Below, piece after piece: positions 30,165 to 39,324 of a stretch of DNA of 64,000 bases. Below the pieces are notes generated by a model that was not told the origin of the DNA, did not search any database, and saw nothing but the letters and a program-made list of their open reading frames with translations. The position numbers were made by a program, and so were the translations under genes. Position 1 is the first letter of the stretch. Every line of letters begins with the position of its first letter. The stretch covers positions 868,001-932,000 of the forward strand of contig NZ_QKZI01000001.1 in the NCBI RefSeq assembly GCF_003254155.1, written 5' to 3'. The DNA comes from Psychrobacillus insolitus (GTDB lineage: Bacteria; Bacillota; Bacilli; Bacillales_A; Planococcaceae).

Positions 30165-32186
30165 TTATCCTGTAATGATAACTTCTTTATTTTTATCATT
30201 CTTTTCACGTGTTAATAACTGAATCACAAACAAAATTACAAAGATGACTAATCCAACAATATCTGACAGGCTTTCTGGATAGATCAGTAATAATCCTGCT
30301 CCAATTGCAAATAATCGTTCAATCCATGTTACTTTACGATACCAATATCCAACTATTCCTGCTCCAATCGAAATCATACCGATCATGGCAGTAAATGTAA
30401 CCCAAATTATCTCAGGTACGGTCGTATCTATCATTAGTAATGATGGAGAGAATACAATCATATAAGGAATAATGAAAGCTGCTATCGCTAATTTCGAAGC
30501 TTCCACACCTGTTTTAATTGGATCTCCACCTGAAATTCCAGATGCCGCAAAGGCGGCTAGTGCTACCGGTGGGGTTATATCCGCGATAATTCCGAAATAG
30601 AACACGAAGAAATGCGCTGATAATAACACTGTAATAGGTATAGCGGCTTGAGCTATGTCAGGAGCTAGTAATGTAATAATAGCTGGTGCTGCAATCGTCG
30701 AAGTAATAACATAGTTCGCCGTTGTAGGAGCACCCATCCCTAAAATAAGTGATGCGATCATTACAAAGAACAAAGTGAGTAATATACTTCCACCGGCAAG
30801 TTTAACTAAGTTAGTTGCTAAACTTAATCCTAGTCCAGTCTTTACAACAACTCCTACTATTATCCCAGCACATGCTGTAGCAATTACTACGGCTAATGCT
30901 GTACGTGCCCCATCTACTAATGCATCTAAAATATCAATAAAACCTATTCTCGTATCTTTATTAATCATCCCAACTATTATACATGCTACTATACCGTATA
31001 ATGCAGAGTGAATGACTGGAACCCCAACCAACATTAACACGATAATTAAGAAAATCGGTAAAATTAAATATAGTTTTTTAAATATTTCTTTACGATCTGG
31101 CATTTGCTCATCAGTTAACCCGCGAAGTCCTAAACGTTTTGCTTCAAAGTGAGTCATAATCCAAATTCCTGCAAAATAAAGTAAGGCAGGAATTGCTGCT
31201 GCTTTAGCAATGTCCCAATACGTTACTCCACGTCCGATAAATTCAACCATTAAAAATGCAGCTGCTCCCATAATTGGAGGCATTAACTGACCACCAGTAG
31301 ATGATGCTGCTTCTACCGCACCTGCAAATTCCTTCTTATAGCCGAGCGACTTCATCATTGGAATTGTATATGCACCAGATGTTACGACATTTGCTACAGA
31401 ACTTCCTGAAATTGTCCCTTGCAAAGCAGATGAGAATATCGCTACTTTCGCAGGACCACCAATTAGCTTTCCGGCAACCGCAACGGATAGATCATTAAAA
31501 TATTCACCAACACCCGTTTTTACTAAAAATGCGCCGAATAATAAGAATGCGAAAATGTATGTCGACGAAACAGCAAGTGGCGTTCCTAATATCCCATCTG
31601 TAGTAAAGAACATTAAATTGACGATATTATCAATACTTTGTCCACGATGCGCCATAAAGTCTGGGAAATAACGTCCCCAATATGCATATATTAAAAATAA
31701 TGATGCAATAATCATAATAGGTAAACCTACTGCACGTCTTGATGCTTCTAATACAAGTACTACTGCAATTAGGCCTACAATAAAATCCATTCGCTCTAAC
31801 TGCCCTAAGCTTTGTACTAAACGATTATAGTTTACCGTCCAATAACTTCCGACTAATATTGCACCAGCAACTAAAATATAATCATAAAACGGTATTTTTT
31901 TCTTTGAAAATTTCCTCGATGCTGGAAATAGTAAGAAAACAAATACCAATCCGAATCCTAAATGAACAGTTCGTTGGATTTGCGCTGGGAATTGACCAAA
32001 AATAGCGGTGTACAGTTGAAATAAAGAAAAGGCCATTAATCCAAAGTAAATAATATGTTTCATAGCTCCACCTAAAGTACGTGTATTCGATTCAATATCG
32101 TACTTTTCTAAAATGGCCTGTTGTTCTTCTGCAGATAATTCCTCATACTGATTATCTTGCAGTTTCGGGGTTTTCTTAACGTCCAT
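30165..32186 (-). CDS. TRAP transporter fused permease (TAXI type)
   Basis: A 673-residue permease combining the small (DctQ-like) and large (DctM-like) membrane subunits of a TRAP secondary transporter, with about 16-18 hydrophobic helices. Family blocks include GGQLMPPIMGAAAFLMVEFI, MGAPTTANYVITSTIAAPAI and the DITPPVALAAFAASGISG stretch. Such fused permeases work with TAXI-type binding proteins; the binding-protein gene lies two genes upstream. Overlaps the DUF1850 gene by 11 bp, with AAAGGAG 8 nt before its ATG inside that gene. Cargo is probably a small carboxylate such as glutamate or a C4 acid, but is not shown by sequence. Confidence 0.93.
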   Translation of the reverse strand: MDVKKTPKLQDNQYEELSAEEQQAILEKYDIESNTRTLGGAMKHIIYFGLMAFSLFQLYTAIFGQFPAQIQRTVHLGFGLVFVFLLFPASRKFSKKKIPFYDYILVAGAILVGSYWTVNYNRLVQSLGQLERMDFIVGLIAVVLVLEASRRAVGLPIMIIASLFLIYAYWGRYFPDFMAHRGQSIDNIVNLMFFTTDGILGTPLAVSSTYIFAFLLFGAFLVKTGVGEYFNDLSVAVAGKLIGGPAKVAIFSSALQGTISGSSVANVVTSGAYTIPMMKSLGYKKEFAGAVEAASSTGGQLMPPIMGAAAFLMVEFIGRGVTYWDIAKAAAIPALLYFAGIWIMTHFEAKRLGLRGLTDEQMPDRKEIFKKLYLILPIFLIIVLMLVGVPVIHSALYGIVACIIVGMINKDTRIGFIDILDALVDGARTALAVVIATACAGIIVGVVVKTGLGLSLATNLVKLAGGSILLTLFFVMIASLILGMGAPTTANYVITSTIAAPAIITLLAPDIAQAAIPITVLLSAHFFVFYFGIIADITPPVALAAFAASGISGGDPIKTGVEASKLAIAAFIIPYMIVFSPSLLMIDTTVPEIIWVTFTAMIGMISIGAGIVGYWYRKVTWIERLFAIGAGLLLIYPESLSDIVGLVIFVILFVIQLLTREKNDKNKEVIITG

Positions 32187-32685
32187 TTAATTTGACTCCT
32201 TTCATTTTTTGATATAAAGAAAGTTTCTTCACTTCAAATAAGTATGACTTACCTCTTACAAGTTCCTTTTTCAAATTAAAATTCTTTTCCCCATACTTTA
32301 AACTCAAGCCATAGTTGACATCACCGATATGTAGTGTGAAATTAGGTAAAATAGACTCGTCGTATCGTAATGTATAAACTCCATTCTCATATTCCAGAGT
32401 TTGACCTTCTTCAGCGTACCCTGGCATACCGATGGCTACATCTGTATATTGCATCGATATTAATAGAATTTCTTCCGAATCTAGCACTTTATAACTTTCA
32501 ATGACATCTGTCAGATGAATAGTATGTGTAAAAATAAATTGAAACTCTTTTTCGGCATTCATCGATATATAGTGGATGCTTGGCTTTTCACTACGAGTCT
32601 CTGTAAAAGTAAAAACCGACCAAAGCGGAGTAAAATAAAAGCTAATACAAATAAAGATGAAAAGTACCAAAAGTTTTTTTTTCAT
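32176..32685 (-). CDS. DUF1850 domain protein (TRAP-TAXI accessory)
   Basis: 169 residues: an N-terminal membrane segment or uncleaved signal (residues 4-19, LLVLFIFICISFYFTP), then an extracytoplasmic beta-rich domain with the DUF1850 pattern FIFTHTIHLTDVIESYKV and MQYTDVAIGMPGYAE. DUF1850 proteins are commonly encoded beside TAXI-TRAP permeases; their role is unknown. The ATG at 32685 has AGGA 6 nt upstream; the upstream in-frame extension lacks a site. Translationally coupled to the permease gene. Confidence 0.8.
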   Translation of the reverse strand: MKKKLLVLFIFICISFYFTPLWSVFTFTETRSEKPSIHYISMNAEKEFQFIFTHTIHLTDVIESYKVLDSEEILLISMQYTDVAIGMPGYAEEGQTLEYENGVYTLRYDESILPNFTLHIGDVNYGLSLKYGEKNFNLKKELVRGKSYLFEVKKLSLYQKMKGVKLNGR

Positions 32686-32697
32686 GTAGTGTCCTAC

Positions 32698-32742
32698 TTT
32701 ATAAGAAAAGGAGCCTGAAGCTATTCGCAACAGAGCTCCTCT
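32698..32742 (-). terminator. Partial terminator between TAXI gene and DUF1850 gene
   Basis: Arms AGGAGC (32709-32714) and GCTCCT (32735-32740) with a long loop, then TTTTCTTAT on the minus strand. It could let the binding protein be made in excess over the membrane parts. Confidence 0.45.
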
Positions 32743-32754
32743 TTTTCTGTTTGA

Positions 32755-33783
32755 TTATTTGTTTACTTCATCGAAATATTTTTGTGCTCCTGGGTGAACT
32801 TCAATATTGATTCCACTTAATCCAGTTTCTGCTTTTATGAATGCACCTTTTGCATGGCTAATTTTTTCTGTATTATCATAAATAGATTTTGTAATTTCAT
32901 AAACAAGATCTTCTGGAAGCTCCTTTTTAACAGCTATCATCGCAAGTACCGATACTGTTGGTACTTCAGCTTCTAAACCGTAAGTCCCTGCAGGAATAAG
33001 ATCCTTTGAATAATATGGATATTTTTTAATTAATGCATCAGCTTTTTCATCGCTTACTGGAATGATAGAAACCTTATTCGTTGCGTTTAACGCTTCAACA
33101 GCACCTGTTGGATAACCAGCTGTTATGAATGCAGCATCGATTTGTCCAGATTGAATTCCTTCTGTCGATTCACCGAAATCTAAGTTTTGGGCTTCGATGT
33201 CATCCATCGTTAAACCGTGAATTTCAAGTAATTGTTCCGCGTTCGCATAAGTACCAGAACCTGGTGCACCAACCGAAACTTTTTTTCCTTTTAAATTTTC
33301 AAATGAAGTAATACCTGAATCTGCAAGAGTTACTAATTGAACAGTTTCTGGGTAAAGTGCTCCTAAAGCTGATATCGAGTCAATTTTTTGACCTTCAAAC
33401 ATTAGAAGTCCTTCCGTAGCATAATATGCAATATCCGTTTGTACGAAAGCAATTTCACCTTCACCATTTTGTAAAGCTGTCATGTTCGCAGCTGATGCTT
33501 GAGAAACTTCAGCTGTTGTTTTAACCTCAGTACCAGTTGATATTAAATCTGCAAATGTTCCTCCAAGTGCATAATAAGTTCCTTGTGTCCCACCTGTTAA
33601 AATACTTAAAAAGTCATAGTCTCCCATATCCTTTGTAGTATCATCAACAACTTCTTCACTTGTTTCTCCTTCTGTTTCATCCACAGTTGAAGTAGTTGCA
33701 TCCTCTTCTGAACTACATGCCGATAGGATGATTAGTATAAATAAACTAAAAATAGCCACCCATTTTAATTGTTTTCTCTTCAA
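32755..33783 (-). CDS. TAXI family TRAP transporter binding lipoprotein
   Basis: Extracytoplasmic solute receptor of 342 residues. Lipoprotein signal peptide with lipobox LSAC (C23), an acidic Thr/Glu linker, then FLSILTGGTQGTYYALGGTFADLI, the TAXI family hallmark, and GKKVSVGAPGSGTYANAEQLL. The TTG at 33783 lies 7 nt after GGGGGG; the ATG at 33822 has no ribosome binding site and would put 13 residues before the basic signal-peptide start. It delivers substrate to the fused TRAP permease. TAXI proteins often bind glutamate-like ligands, but that is not certain here. Confidence 0.92.
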   Translation of the reverse strand: MKRKQLKWVAIFSLFILIILSACSSEEDATTSTVDETEGETSEEVVDDTTKDMGDYDFLSILTGGTQGTYYALGGTFADLISTGTEVKTTAEVSQASAANMTALQNGEGEIAFVQTDIAYYATEGLLMFEGQKIDSISALGALYPETVQLVTLADSGITSFENLKGKKVSVGAPGSGTYANAEQLLEIHGLTMDDIEAQNLDFGESTEGIQSGQIDAAFITAGYPTGAVEALNATNKVSIIPVSDEKADALIKKYPYYSKDLIPAGTYGLEAEVPTVSVLAMIAVKKELPEDLVYEITKSIYDNTEKISHAKGAFIKAETGLSGINIEVHPGAQKYFDEVNK

Positions 33784-33891
33784 TCCAATTCCCCCCACTT
33801 TATCTATTTCCCTCTTGTACATAATAATATTAACATAACAGACCTTATAATTGTCAATATCTTTAGTATATTCCGTATTGTTAGATAATAT

Positions 33892-33943
33892 ATTATTATA
33901 GAAAAATGGCTACTATGTTGAATTCTCAACATAGTAGCCATTT
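33892..33943 (-). terminator. ymcA terminator
   Basis: Perfect 18-bp arms (33904-33921, 33926-33943) with a 4-nt loop, followed on the minus strand by TTCTATAATAATA. Confidence 0.85.
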
Positions 33944-33955
33944 AATAATATTCAA

Positions 33956-34390
33956 TTAAGAACAACTATCATAAGTTGTATTTTTCACCTTAGAGCCAGT
34001 TTCTCCTCTAAGAAGATCGCCTTCAGTTGCTTCTATAATTTGGTTTGTTACATTATTAGAAATAGAGTTTGCTACTAATTGTAACAGACTATTAACATCT
34101 CCTTGAGATTGTTTAAACTCTTGCACGATTGGCAGTTCATCTATTTCAGCTTCAATTGCTTCAATTTTTCCCTCTATCATCTTTAATGCTTTTTCTTTAC
34201 CTAAATGTTGAAAATTAACAGCTTGTTTTTGTAGGCTTTTAAGACTTGCAATTTTTTCACGTACTTTTTGATTTTCATTTATTTGTTCTTCTGCACGCTT
34301 AAAAAACTCTACTTCTTCAGTGTTTGCAATCATTGTTGCAATTTCTTTTGCTTTTTCGATAATATCGTCTCTAGTATATTTTGTAGTCAT
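33956..34390 (-). CDS. ymcA: RicA/YmcA family RNA-maturation factor
   Basis: 144-residue helical protein of the YlbF/YmcA family. In B. subtilis YmcA (RicA) forms the Y-complex with YlbF and YaaT, carries Fe-S clusters, and helps RNase Y mature mRNAs and speeds Spo0A activation. Seen here: [27 protein letters not shown] (two blocks) and a C-terminal cysteine (YDSCS), the expected cluster-binding position. The ATG at 34390 follows AAAGGTGG and overlaps the miaB stop (ATGA), so the two are coupled, as in B. subtilis ymcB-ymcA. rny is encoded 6 kb away. Confidence 0.9.
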   Translation of the reverse strand: MTTKYTRDDIIEKAKEIATMIANTEEVEFFKRAEEQINENQKVREKIASLKSLQKQAVNFQHLGKEKALKMIEGKIEAIEAEIDELPIVQEFKQSQGDVNSLLQLVANSISNNVTNQIIEATEGDLLRGETGSKVKNTTYDSCS

Positions 34391-35937
34391 CCTATTTCCA
34401 CCTTTTGTCCATTTGGTACTTTTACCAGTTCTCCAGTAAGTGACCATGTTTTTGCTTCTATAATTTTTACTTTTACTAACTGACCAATAATTTCTTTCGG
34501 TCCTACGAAATTCACTAACTTACTTTTTCTTGTATACCCTGCTAGAACATCCGGGTTATTTTTACTTTCTCCTTCTACTAACACTTCTACAATTTGACCT
34601 TGATGTTTTTTCATAGCTTCCGCAGACATGTGATTTACTAACTTGTTCAAACGTTGTAAACGATCTTTTTTAACTTCCATCGGTACGTTATCTATCATCT
34701 TGGCAGCTGGTGTACCTTCTCGTGGTGAATAAATATACGTATAAGCCATTTCATATCCAACTTCTTTATATAGAGACATTGTTTCTTCAAATTGTTCCTC
34801 TGTTTCATTTGGGAATCCAACAATAATATCTGTGGTTAAAGAAACATTTGGAATAGCTAATTTAAGCTTACGAACAAGTTCTAAATAATGTTCTCTTGAA
34901 TATTTACGTGCCATTATTTTCAGAATGTCAGTTGAACCTGATTGGACTGGTAAATGAATATGTTCCACTAGGTTTCCACCTTTTGCAAGTACTTCGATTA
35001 ACGGATCATCGAAATCTCTTGGGTGGCTAGTCATAAAGCGAATACGTGCAACATCAATTTTTCGAAGATCATCCATTAAATTACCGAACCGGTAGTCCGA
35101 ATCTTCAAAGTCTTTTCCGTAAGCGTTTACGTTTTGACCTAGTAATGTGACCTCTTGATATCCTTGCGCAGCAAGATGCCTAATTTCTTGAATGATTTCC
35201 TTTGGTTGACGACTTCGCTCTTTCCCACGTGTATAAGGGACAATACAATATGTACAGAACTTATCACAGCCATACATAATATTTACCCATGCTTTAATAG
35301 ATCCTTTTCGTACTCTTGGAAGGTTTTCGATTACATCGCCTTCTTTTGACCAAACTTCTATTACCATTTCTTTTGAAAGATACGCTTCGTTTAATATATT
35401 TGGAAGACGATGAATATTATGTGTTCCAAAAATCATATCTACTTGATCATACGTTTTTAATATTTTATTTACAACTGATTCTTCTTGGGACATACAGCCA
35501 CAAACACCAATTAATACATCTGGATTATTTCTTTTTAATTGCTTAAAATGGCCTAGCTCACCAAATACTTTATTTTCTGCATTTTCACGAATAGCACATG
35601 TATTTAACAATACAACGTTTGCATCTTCCACTGAATCAGTTGGCTCATACCCTAACTGCATGAAAATACCTGCCATTACTTCTGTATCATGTTCATTCAT
35701 TTGGCAACCATACGTACGGATATAAAATTTACGATTTTTACCCATCTCTTTAAATTGTTCTGCAATAGCAAAATCATGTTGGTAAGAAATTTCTTCTTTG
35801 CCCCGTTTTTTTGCATTTTTTAAGGATGGTGGAGTGTAAATAGCTTGAAAATACGTACTATAATCTTTCTCAGAATTTTTTTCTGGAAAAATAGGCTCTT
35901 TTATTTGAGTACTTTCTAGACGTGATTCTTCGTTCAT
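34387..35937 (-). CDS. miaB: tRNA-2-methylthio-N6-dimethylallyladenosine synthase MiaB
   Basis: Radical-SAM methylthiotransferase acting after MiaA on tRNA A37. 516 residues. A Bacillus-type N-terminal extension of about 65 residues precedes the UPF0004 domain with its three cluster cysteines ([26 protein letters not shown]); the radical-SAM motif is [16 protein letters not shown], and a C-terminal TRAM domain follows. ATG at 35937 has AAAGGAG 7 nt upstream; the in-frame ATG at 35943 is too close. Overlaps ymcA by 4 nt. Confidence 0.95.
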   Translation of the reverse strand: MNEESRLESTQIKEPIFPEKNSEKDYSTYFQAIYTPPSLKNAKKRGKEEISYQHDFAIAEQFKEMGKNRKFYIRTYGCQMNEHDTEVMAGIFMQLGYEPTDSVEDANVVLLNTCAIRENAENKVFGELGHFKQLKRNNPDVLIGVCGCMSQEESVVNKILKTYDQVDMIFGTHNIHRLPNILNEAYLSKEMVIEVWSKEGDVIENLPRVRKGSIKAWVNIMYGCDKFCTYCIVPYTRGKERSRQPKEIIQEIRHLAAQGYQEVTLLGQNVNAYGKDFEDSDYRFGNLMDDLRKIDVARIRFMTSHPRDFDDPLIEVLAKGGNLVEHIHLPVQSGSTDILKIMARKYSREHYLELVRKLKLAIPNVSLTTDIIVGFPNETEEQFEETMSLYKEVGYEMAYTYIYSPREGTPAAKMIDNVPMEVKKDRLQRLNKLVNHMSAEAMKKHQGQIVEVLVEGESKNNPDVLAGYTRKSKLVNFVGPKEIIGQLVKVKIIEAKTWSLTGELVKVPNGQKVEIG

Positions 35938-36041
35938 CAGCATGCTCCTTTCTTTCACTCGTAAATAATAGTTTCCCATTCTAATATTATACTGAATAAA
36001 AGAGAGAAGCTACAAGGCTTTCAACTTAAAAGTTGGTAATT

Positions 36042-36079
36042 AGACAAATAAAGACTGCCAATTTTAATCGGCAGTCTTT
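36042..36079 (-). terminator. korB terminator
   Basis: Arms AAAGACTGCC (36050-36059) and GGCAGTCTTT (36070-36079), then TATTTGTCT on the minus strand, just after the stop of the oxidoreductase beta gene. Confidence 0.75.
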
Positions 36080-36083
36080 AAAT

Positions 36084-36950
36084 TTACATGAAGTCTTGTA
36101 ATAATACATTAAATTCTTCTTCGCTCATCTTTAAGTTTTGATCTACAAGCGGATTTTCTGCATATCCAATTACTTGGTCTTGGTAAGAAGGAGCATTTTC
36201 ATTTTGATAAATAATTCCTGTAACTAGCCCTTCTCTTTCCATTACTACTTTGATAGCTTCTTCACGACTTGAAGAATCATATCCTTCGATTGCAGAGAGT
36301 TTCGTTAAGTTTTCTTTAAACCAGTCATACGTATTTACTTTATTATACGTAACACATGGGCTGAAAACATTGATAAACGAGAACCCTTTGTGGTTTATTC
36401 CTGCTTCAATAATCGCAGTTAACTCTTTAATATCAGATGAGAAACCTTGAGCTACAAAAGTGGCTCCAGAAGTAAGTGCTAGTTCTAATGGGTTAAGGGA
36501 AGGTTCAATTGCCCCACCTGGAGTTGATTTTGTTTTAAATCCTTCTGCAGAACGCGGAGAAGTTTGACCTTTTGTAAGTCCGTAAATTTGATTATCCATG
36601 ACTACATATGTTATATCGATATTGCGACGAATCGAATGAATGGTATGACCAAGTCCGATCGCAAAACCATCTCCATCTCCACCAGAAGCAATAACTTTTA
36701 AATCTTTGTTCGCCATTTTTAATCCTTGGGCAATTGGTAAAGCACGCCCATGAATACCATGGAATCCATATGAGTGAATATAACCTGAAATACGACCTGA
36801 ACAACCAATCCCTGAAATCACTGCTAAATCATGTGGTTGGATTCCAACATTTGCTGCTGCACGTTGTATAGCAGCTTGAACAGAAAAGTCACCACAACCT
36901 GGGCACCAGTTAGGCTTTACATTATTACGGAAGTCTTTAAATGTTACCAT
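36084..36950 (-). CDS. korB: 2-oxoacid:ferredoxin oxidoreductase, beta subunit
   Basis: Thiamine-diphosphate-binding subunit of 288 residues that decarboxylates a 2-oxoacid, probably 2-oxoglutarate, to the acyl-CoA with ferredoxin reduction. NWCPGCGDFSVQ, ISGIGCSGRISGY and ASGGDGDGFAIG are the Fe-S and ThDP motifs; TSGATFVAQGFS follows. Its ATG overlaps the alpha subunit's stop by one base (TGATG), so the pair is coupled. The choice between 2-oxoglutarate and pyruvate cannot be made by eye. Confidence 0.9.
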   Translation of the reverse strand: MVTFKDFRNNVKPNWCPGCGDFSVQAAIQRAAANVGIQPHDLAVISGIGCSGRISGYIHSYGFHGIHGRALPIAQGLKMANKDLKVIASGGDGDGFAIGLGHTIHSIRRNIDITYVVMDNQIYGLTKGQTSPRSAEGFKTKSTPGGAIEPSLNPLELALTSGATFVAQGFSSDIKELTAIIEAGINHKGFSFINVFSPCVTYNKVNTYDWFKENLTKLSAIEGYDSSSREEAIKVVMEREGLVTGIIYQNENAPSYQDQVIGYAENPLVDQNLKMSEEEFNVLLQDFM

Positions 36951-38692
36951 CAGTTAAGCAACTCCTTTACTTGTTTTTCAAGTTGTAACGGTAAGAATGG
37001 TGTACCATCATATTTTGTAACATTGATTACTTTACCATGTCCGCCAACATTCATTTTTAATATATTCGCTAATTGGCCCGTTGCATTATTTTCAACGACC
37101 ATTACTTTTTTTGCCCCTGCAACAAGCGGTAGAACTTGTTCTACTGGGAATGGATGAATTAACCGAATATGCGCATGGTTCACTTTCATACCTTGATCAA
37201 TAAGTGTTTGTTGCAATTCTTCTAAAACTCCTCTTGTCGAGTTAAATCCAACAAATAAAATATCCGCTTCTTCATAAGGAGCATTTACATATACAGGTTC
37301 ATTAAAGTTAATATGTTTCAGCTTACCTAAACGTTTATCCATTTGTGCTATACGGTTTGTTGCGGATTCAGATGGTTTACCTGTTTCATCATGTTCTACA
37401 CCAGTTACGTGATGAATTGCGTGTTCAGTTCCTGGTAATACACGTGGTGAAATACCGTCTTCTGTCACTTCAAATCGTTTGAAATATGATTTATCTTCAG
37501 CTACAGGAATTTCTTCATTTTGAACTAATTTACCACGACGAATTTCGATTTTCGAATAGTCGAATGGTTCAACTGTTTGTTTTCCAAGTGATAATTGTAA
37601 ATCCGATAAGATAATAACTGGACATTGTAATTCTTCTGCAATATTAAAAGCTTGGATTGTATCGAAAAATGCTTCTTCACCTGTACTTGGTGCAATTACT
37701 ACTTTCGGAATTTCACCATGCGTACCATAAATCATCTGCATTAAATCAGATTGTTCTTGTTTCGTCGGTAAGCCAGTTGAAGGTCCCCCACGCTGTGTAT
37801 CCACTATTACTAGTGGTTGCTCTGTCATACCAGATAAACCGATCGCTTCCATCATTAGTGATAGTCCCGGACCTGCTGAAGCTGTGAATGCACGCACACC
37901 ACCGTAGTTCGACCCTATCGCCATAGTTGCTGCTGCAATTTCGTCTTCTGTTTGAATAACTGCTCCTCCAAACAAAGGTAGCTTTTTAATCATATATTCC
38001 ATAATTTCAGAAGCTGGAGTAATTGGGTATGCAGCCATAAAACGAACACCTGCTGAAAGTGCACCCATTGCAATTGCATCATTACCAATCATAAATAAAC
38101 GATGCTTACCATCTGCAGGTACTAGTTCCCATTCACCTAAACGGTCTCCTAACTGCTCCGCCATTTGATTGAAGCCTTGTTGAATTGCTTGCATATTTTT
38201 TTCGACAACTTCTCGTCCTTTTTTACCAAAAATCTCATCTACTACTCCTTGGAATACTGCTTGATCCAAGTTCAGTAATGCAGAGGTTGCTCCAATTGCT
38301 ACCATGTTTTTCATAAGAGATGTACCAAGTTCTGCCGCTATTTCTGTAAATGGAACGATATACATTGGAGCTAAACAACCCTCTGGTACAATCGGTGAAA
38401 ATTTACTGTCTGCTAAAATAATACTTTTACTTGTTAACTCTTTATAATTTACTTCTATTGTTTCCTGATCGAAAGCTACTAGTATATCTAAATCATCAGG
38501 TATTGTACGAACCTGTGTAGGTCGCACACAGATTTTATTATTTGTATGTCCACCTTTTATACGAGAAGAAAAGTGACGGTATCCATACAAGAAGTATCCA
38601 AGGCGATTCATAGCCGTAGAGAAAATTTCCCCCGTACTTTCGATACCTTCCCCTTGCTGTCCTCCTACTTTCCAAGAAAGCTGTTGCAACAT
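36950..38692 (-). CDS. korA: 2-oxoacid:ferredoxin oxidoreductase, alpha subunit (gamma-alpha fusion)
   Basis: 580 residues. Residues 1-190 are the gamma-type domain (VGGQQGEGIESTGEIFS, GYRHFSSRIKGGHTN); the rest is the alpha/pyrimidine-binding domain (AAYPITPASEIMEYM, QTEDEIAAATMAIGSNYGG, SAGPGLSLMMEA). This gamma-alpha fusion with a separate beta is the two-subunit KorAB architecture. The gene lies upstream of miaB on the same strand. AAGGAGATG precedes the ATG. Functionally it feeds low-potential electrons and acyl-CoA; redundancy with a dehydrogenase complex elsewhere is likely. Confidence 0.9.
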   Translation of the reverse strand: MLQQLSWKVGGQQGEGIESTGEIFSTAMNRLGYFLYGYRHFSSRIKGGHTNNKICVRPTQVRTIPDDLDILVAFDQETIEVNYKELTSKSIILADSKFSPIVPEGCLAPMYIVPFTEIAAELGTSLMKNMVAIGATSALLNLDQAVFQGVVDEIFGKKGREVVEKNMQAIQQGFNQMAEQLGDRLGEWELVPADGKHRLFMIGNDAIAMGALSAGVRFMAAYPITPASEIMEYMIKKLPLFGGAVIQTEDEIAAATMAIGSNYGGVRAFTASAGPGLSLMMEAIGLSGMTEQPLVIVDTQRGGPSTGLPTKQEQSDLMQMIYGTHGEIPKVVIAPSTGEEAFFDTIQAFNIAEELQCPVIILSDLQLSLGKQTVEPFDYSKIEIRRGKLVQNEEIPVAEDKSYFKRFEVTEDGISPRVLPGTEHAIHHVTGVEHDETGKPSESATNRIAQMDKRLGKLKHINFNEPVYVNAPYEEADILFVGFNSTRGVLEELQQTLIDQGMKVNHAHIRLIHPFPVEQVLPLVAGAKKVMVVENNATGQLANILKMNVGGHGKVINVTKYDGTPFLPLQLEKQVKELLN

Positions 38693-38830
38693 ATTAACAT
38701 CTCCTTACTATCTGGTTAAATACATTTTTCTTTCATTAGTTTATCATGAAGTACTCTTAATCACTATGTATTCAAAGATTTTCAACTTAAATTCAGACCT
38801 TTGACGGAAAAGCATTGTCACAAAAATTTA

Positions 38831-38927
38831 AGAAAAGCGAAAGCGCCCTTTTTCTATGTGGACTTTAACGGCTCGCTTTGGACGAAACTTATGGTAACTG
38901 GTTAAACGAGAAAGAAATCGATGAGCT
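38831..38927. repeat. Diverged copy of the MITE-like left end
   Basis: Starts AGAAAAGCGAAAGCGCC and aligns base by base with 28208-28304, about 80% identical by eye. Fully shared blocks include AGCGCCCTTTTTCTA and CGCTTTGGACGAAACTT. Its right end is not clear; GAGCGCTTTCTTGTTTTA at 39166-39183 is a possible degenerate partner. Confidence 0.6.
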
Positions 38928-38986
38928 ACTAGAAACCAACCCAAGCACCGCGATTAGATTGACCTCTTATTTCTACACGTTTAATA

Positions 38987-39028
38987 TTTTCTATATTTTA
39001 TTAATCATGATTTATAAAATATAGAAAA
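38987..39028. repeat. AT-rich inverted repeat
   Basis: Perfect 14-bp arms TTTTCTATATTTTA (38987-39000) and TAAAATATAGAAAA (39015-39028) around a 14-nt centre that contains ATCATGAT, itself a palindrome. Confidence 0.65.
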
Positions 39029-39030
39029 AT

Positions 39031-39113
39031 GACTATACGACTTATCCAAAAATAAGTGCCAAAAGAGACTTTCCTCCTGTTTTTGCACTTATTTTAAATT
39101 ATGTCGTATGTCA
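39031..39113. repeat. Long imperfect hairpin
   Basis: Inner perfect 11-bp arms AAAATAAGTGC (39049-39059) and GCACTTATTTT (39085-39095), with outer arms ATACGAC (39035-39041) and GTCGTAT (39103-39109). The loop is 25 nt. It could be a mobile-element remnant or a structured RNA. Confidence 0.6.
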
Positions 39114-39276
39114 GTTTTGGGCATTTTTGAGGTTTTGAAGATTTTTATTGATAGGTTTATTTGAGGAGCGCTTTCTTGTTTTAGCCACAAACTCTCAGAG
39201 CGTTCGATTCTAAAACAACAAAGCTAGGCTGTCTTTTTTTGTGTCCCATGTCGATGAAATTCTTATACTTCCTTAT

Positions 39277-39322
39277 CTATTTAAATAAAATTAAGCCACT
39301 ACAGAAATCGTAGTGGCTTAAT
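39277..39322 (-). terminator. spoVS terminator
   Basis: Perfect 13-bp arms (39290-39302, 39310-39322), 7-nt loop, then TTTTATTTAAATA on the minus strand, directly after the spoVS stop. Confidence 0.85.
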
Positions 39323-39324
39323 CA

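Larger units (their letters stand above)
38693..39324. other. Repeat-rich intergenic gap between korA and spoVS
   Basis: About 630 bp with no gene I can support. 38693-38830 is AT-rich korA upstream sequence. 38831-38927 repeats the left part of the MITE-like element at 28207. 38987-39028 and 39031-39113 are two strong inverted repeats. 39250-39279 repeats 28872-28901. The spoVS terminator closes the gap. Confidence 0.7.

Noticed and set aside
30008-30215. Two opposing 65-66-codon frames between nos and the TRAP permease
   Set aside because: They overlap each other and the permease 3' end, lack convincing ribosome binding sites and resemble no family.
33784-33891. Promoter of the TAXI operon (TTGACA seen upstream)
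   Set aside because: No -10 element at acceptable spacing could be matched, so no promoter is annotated.
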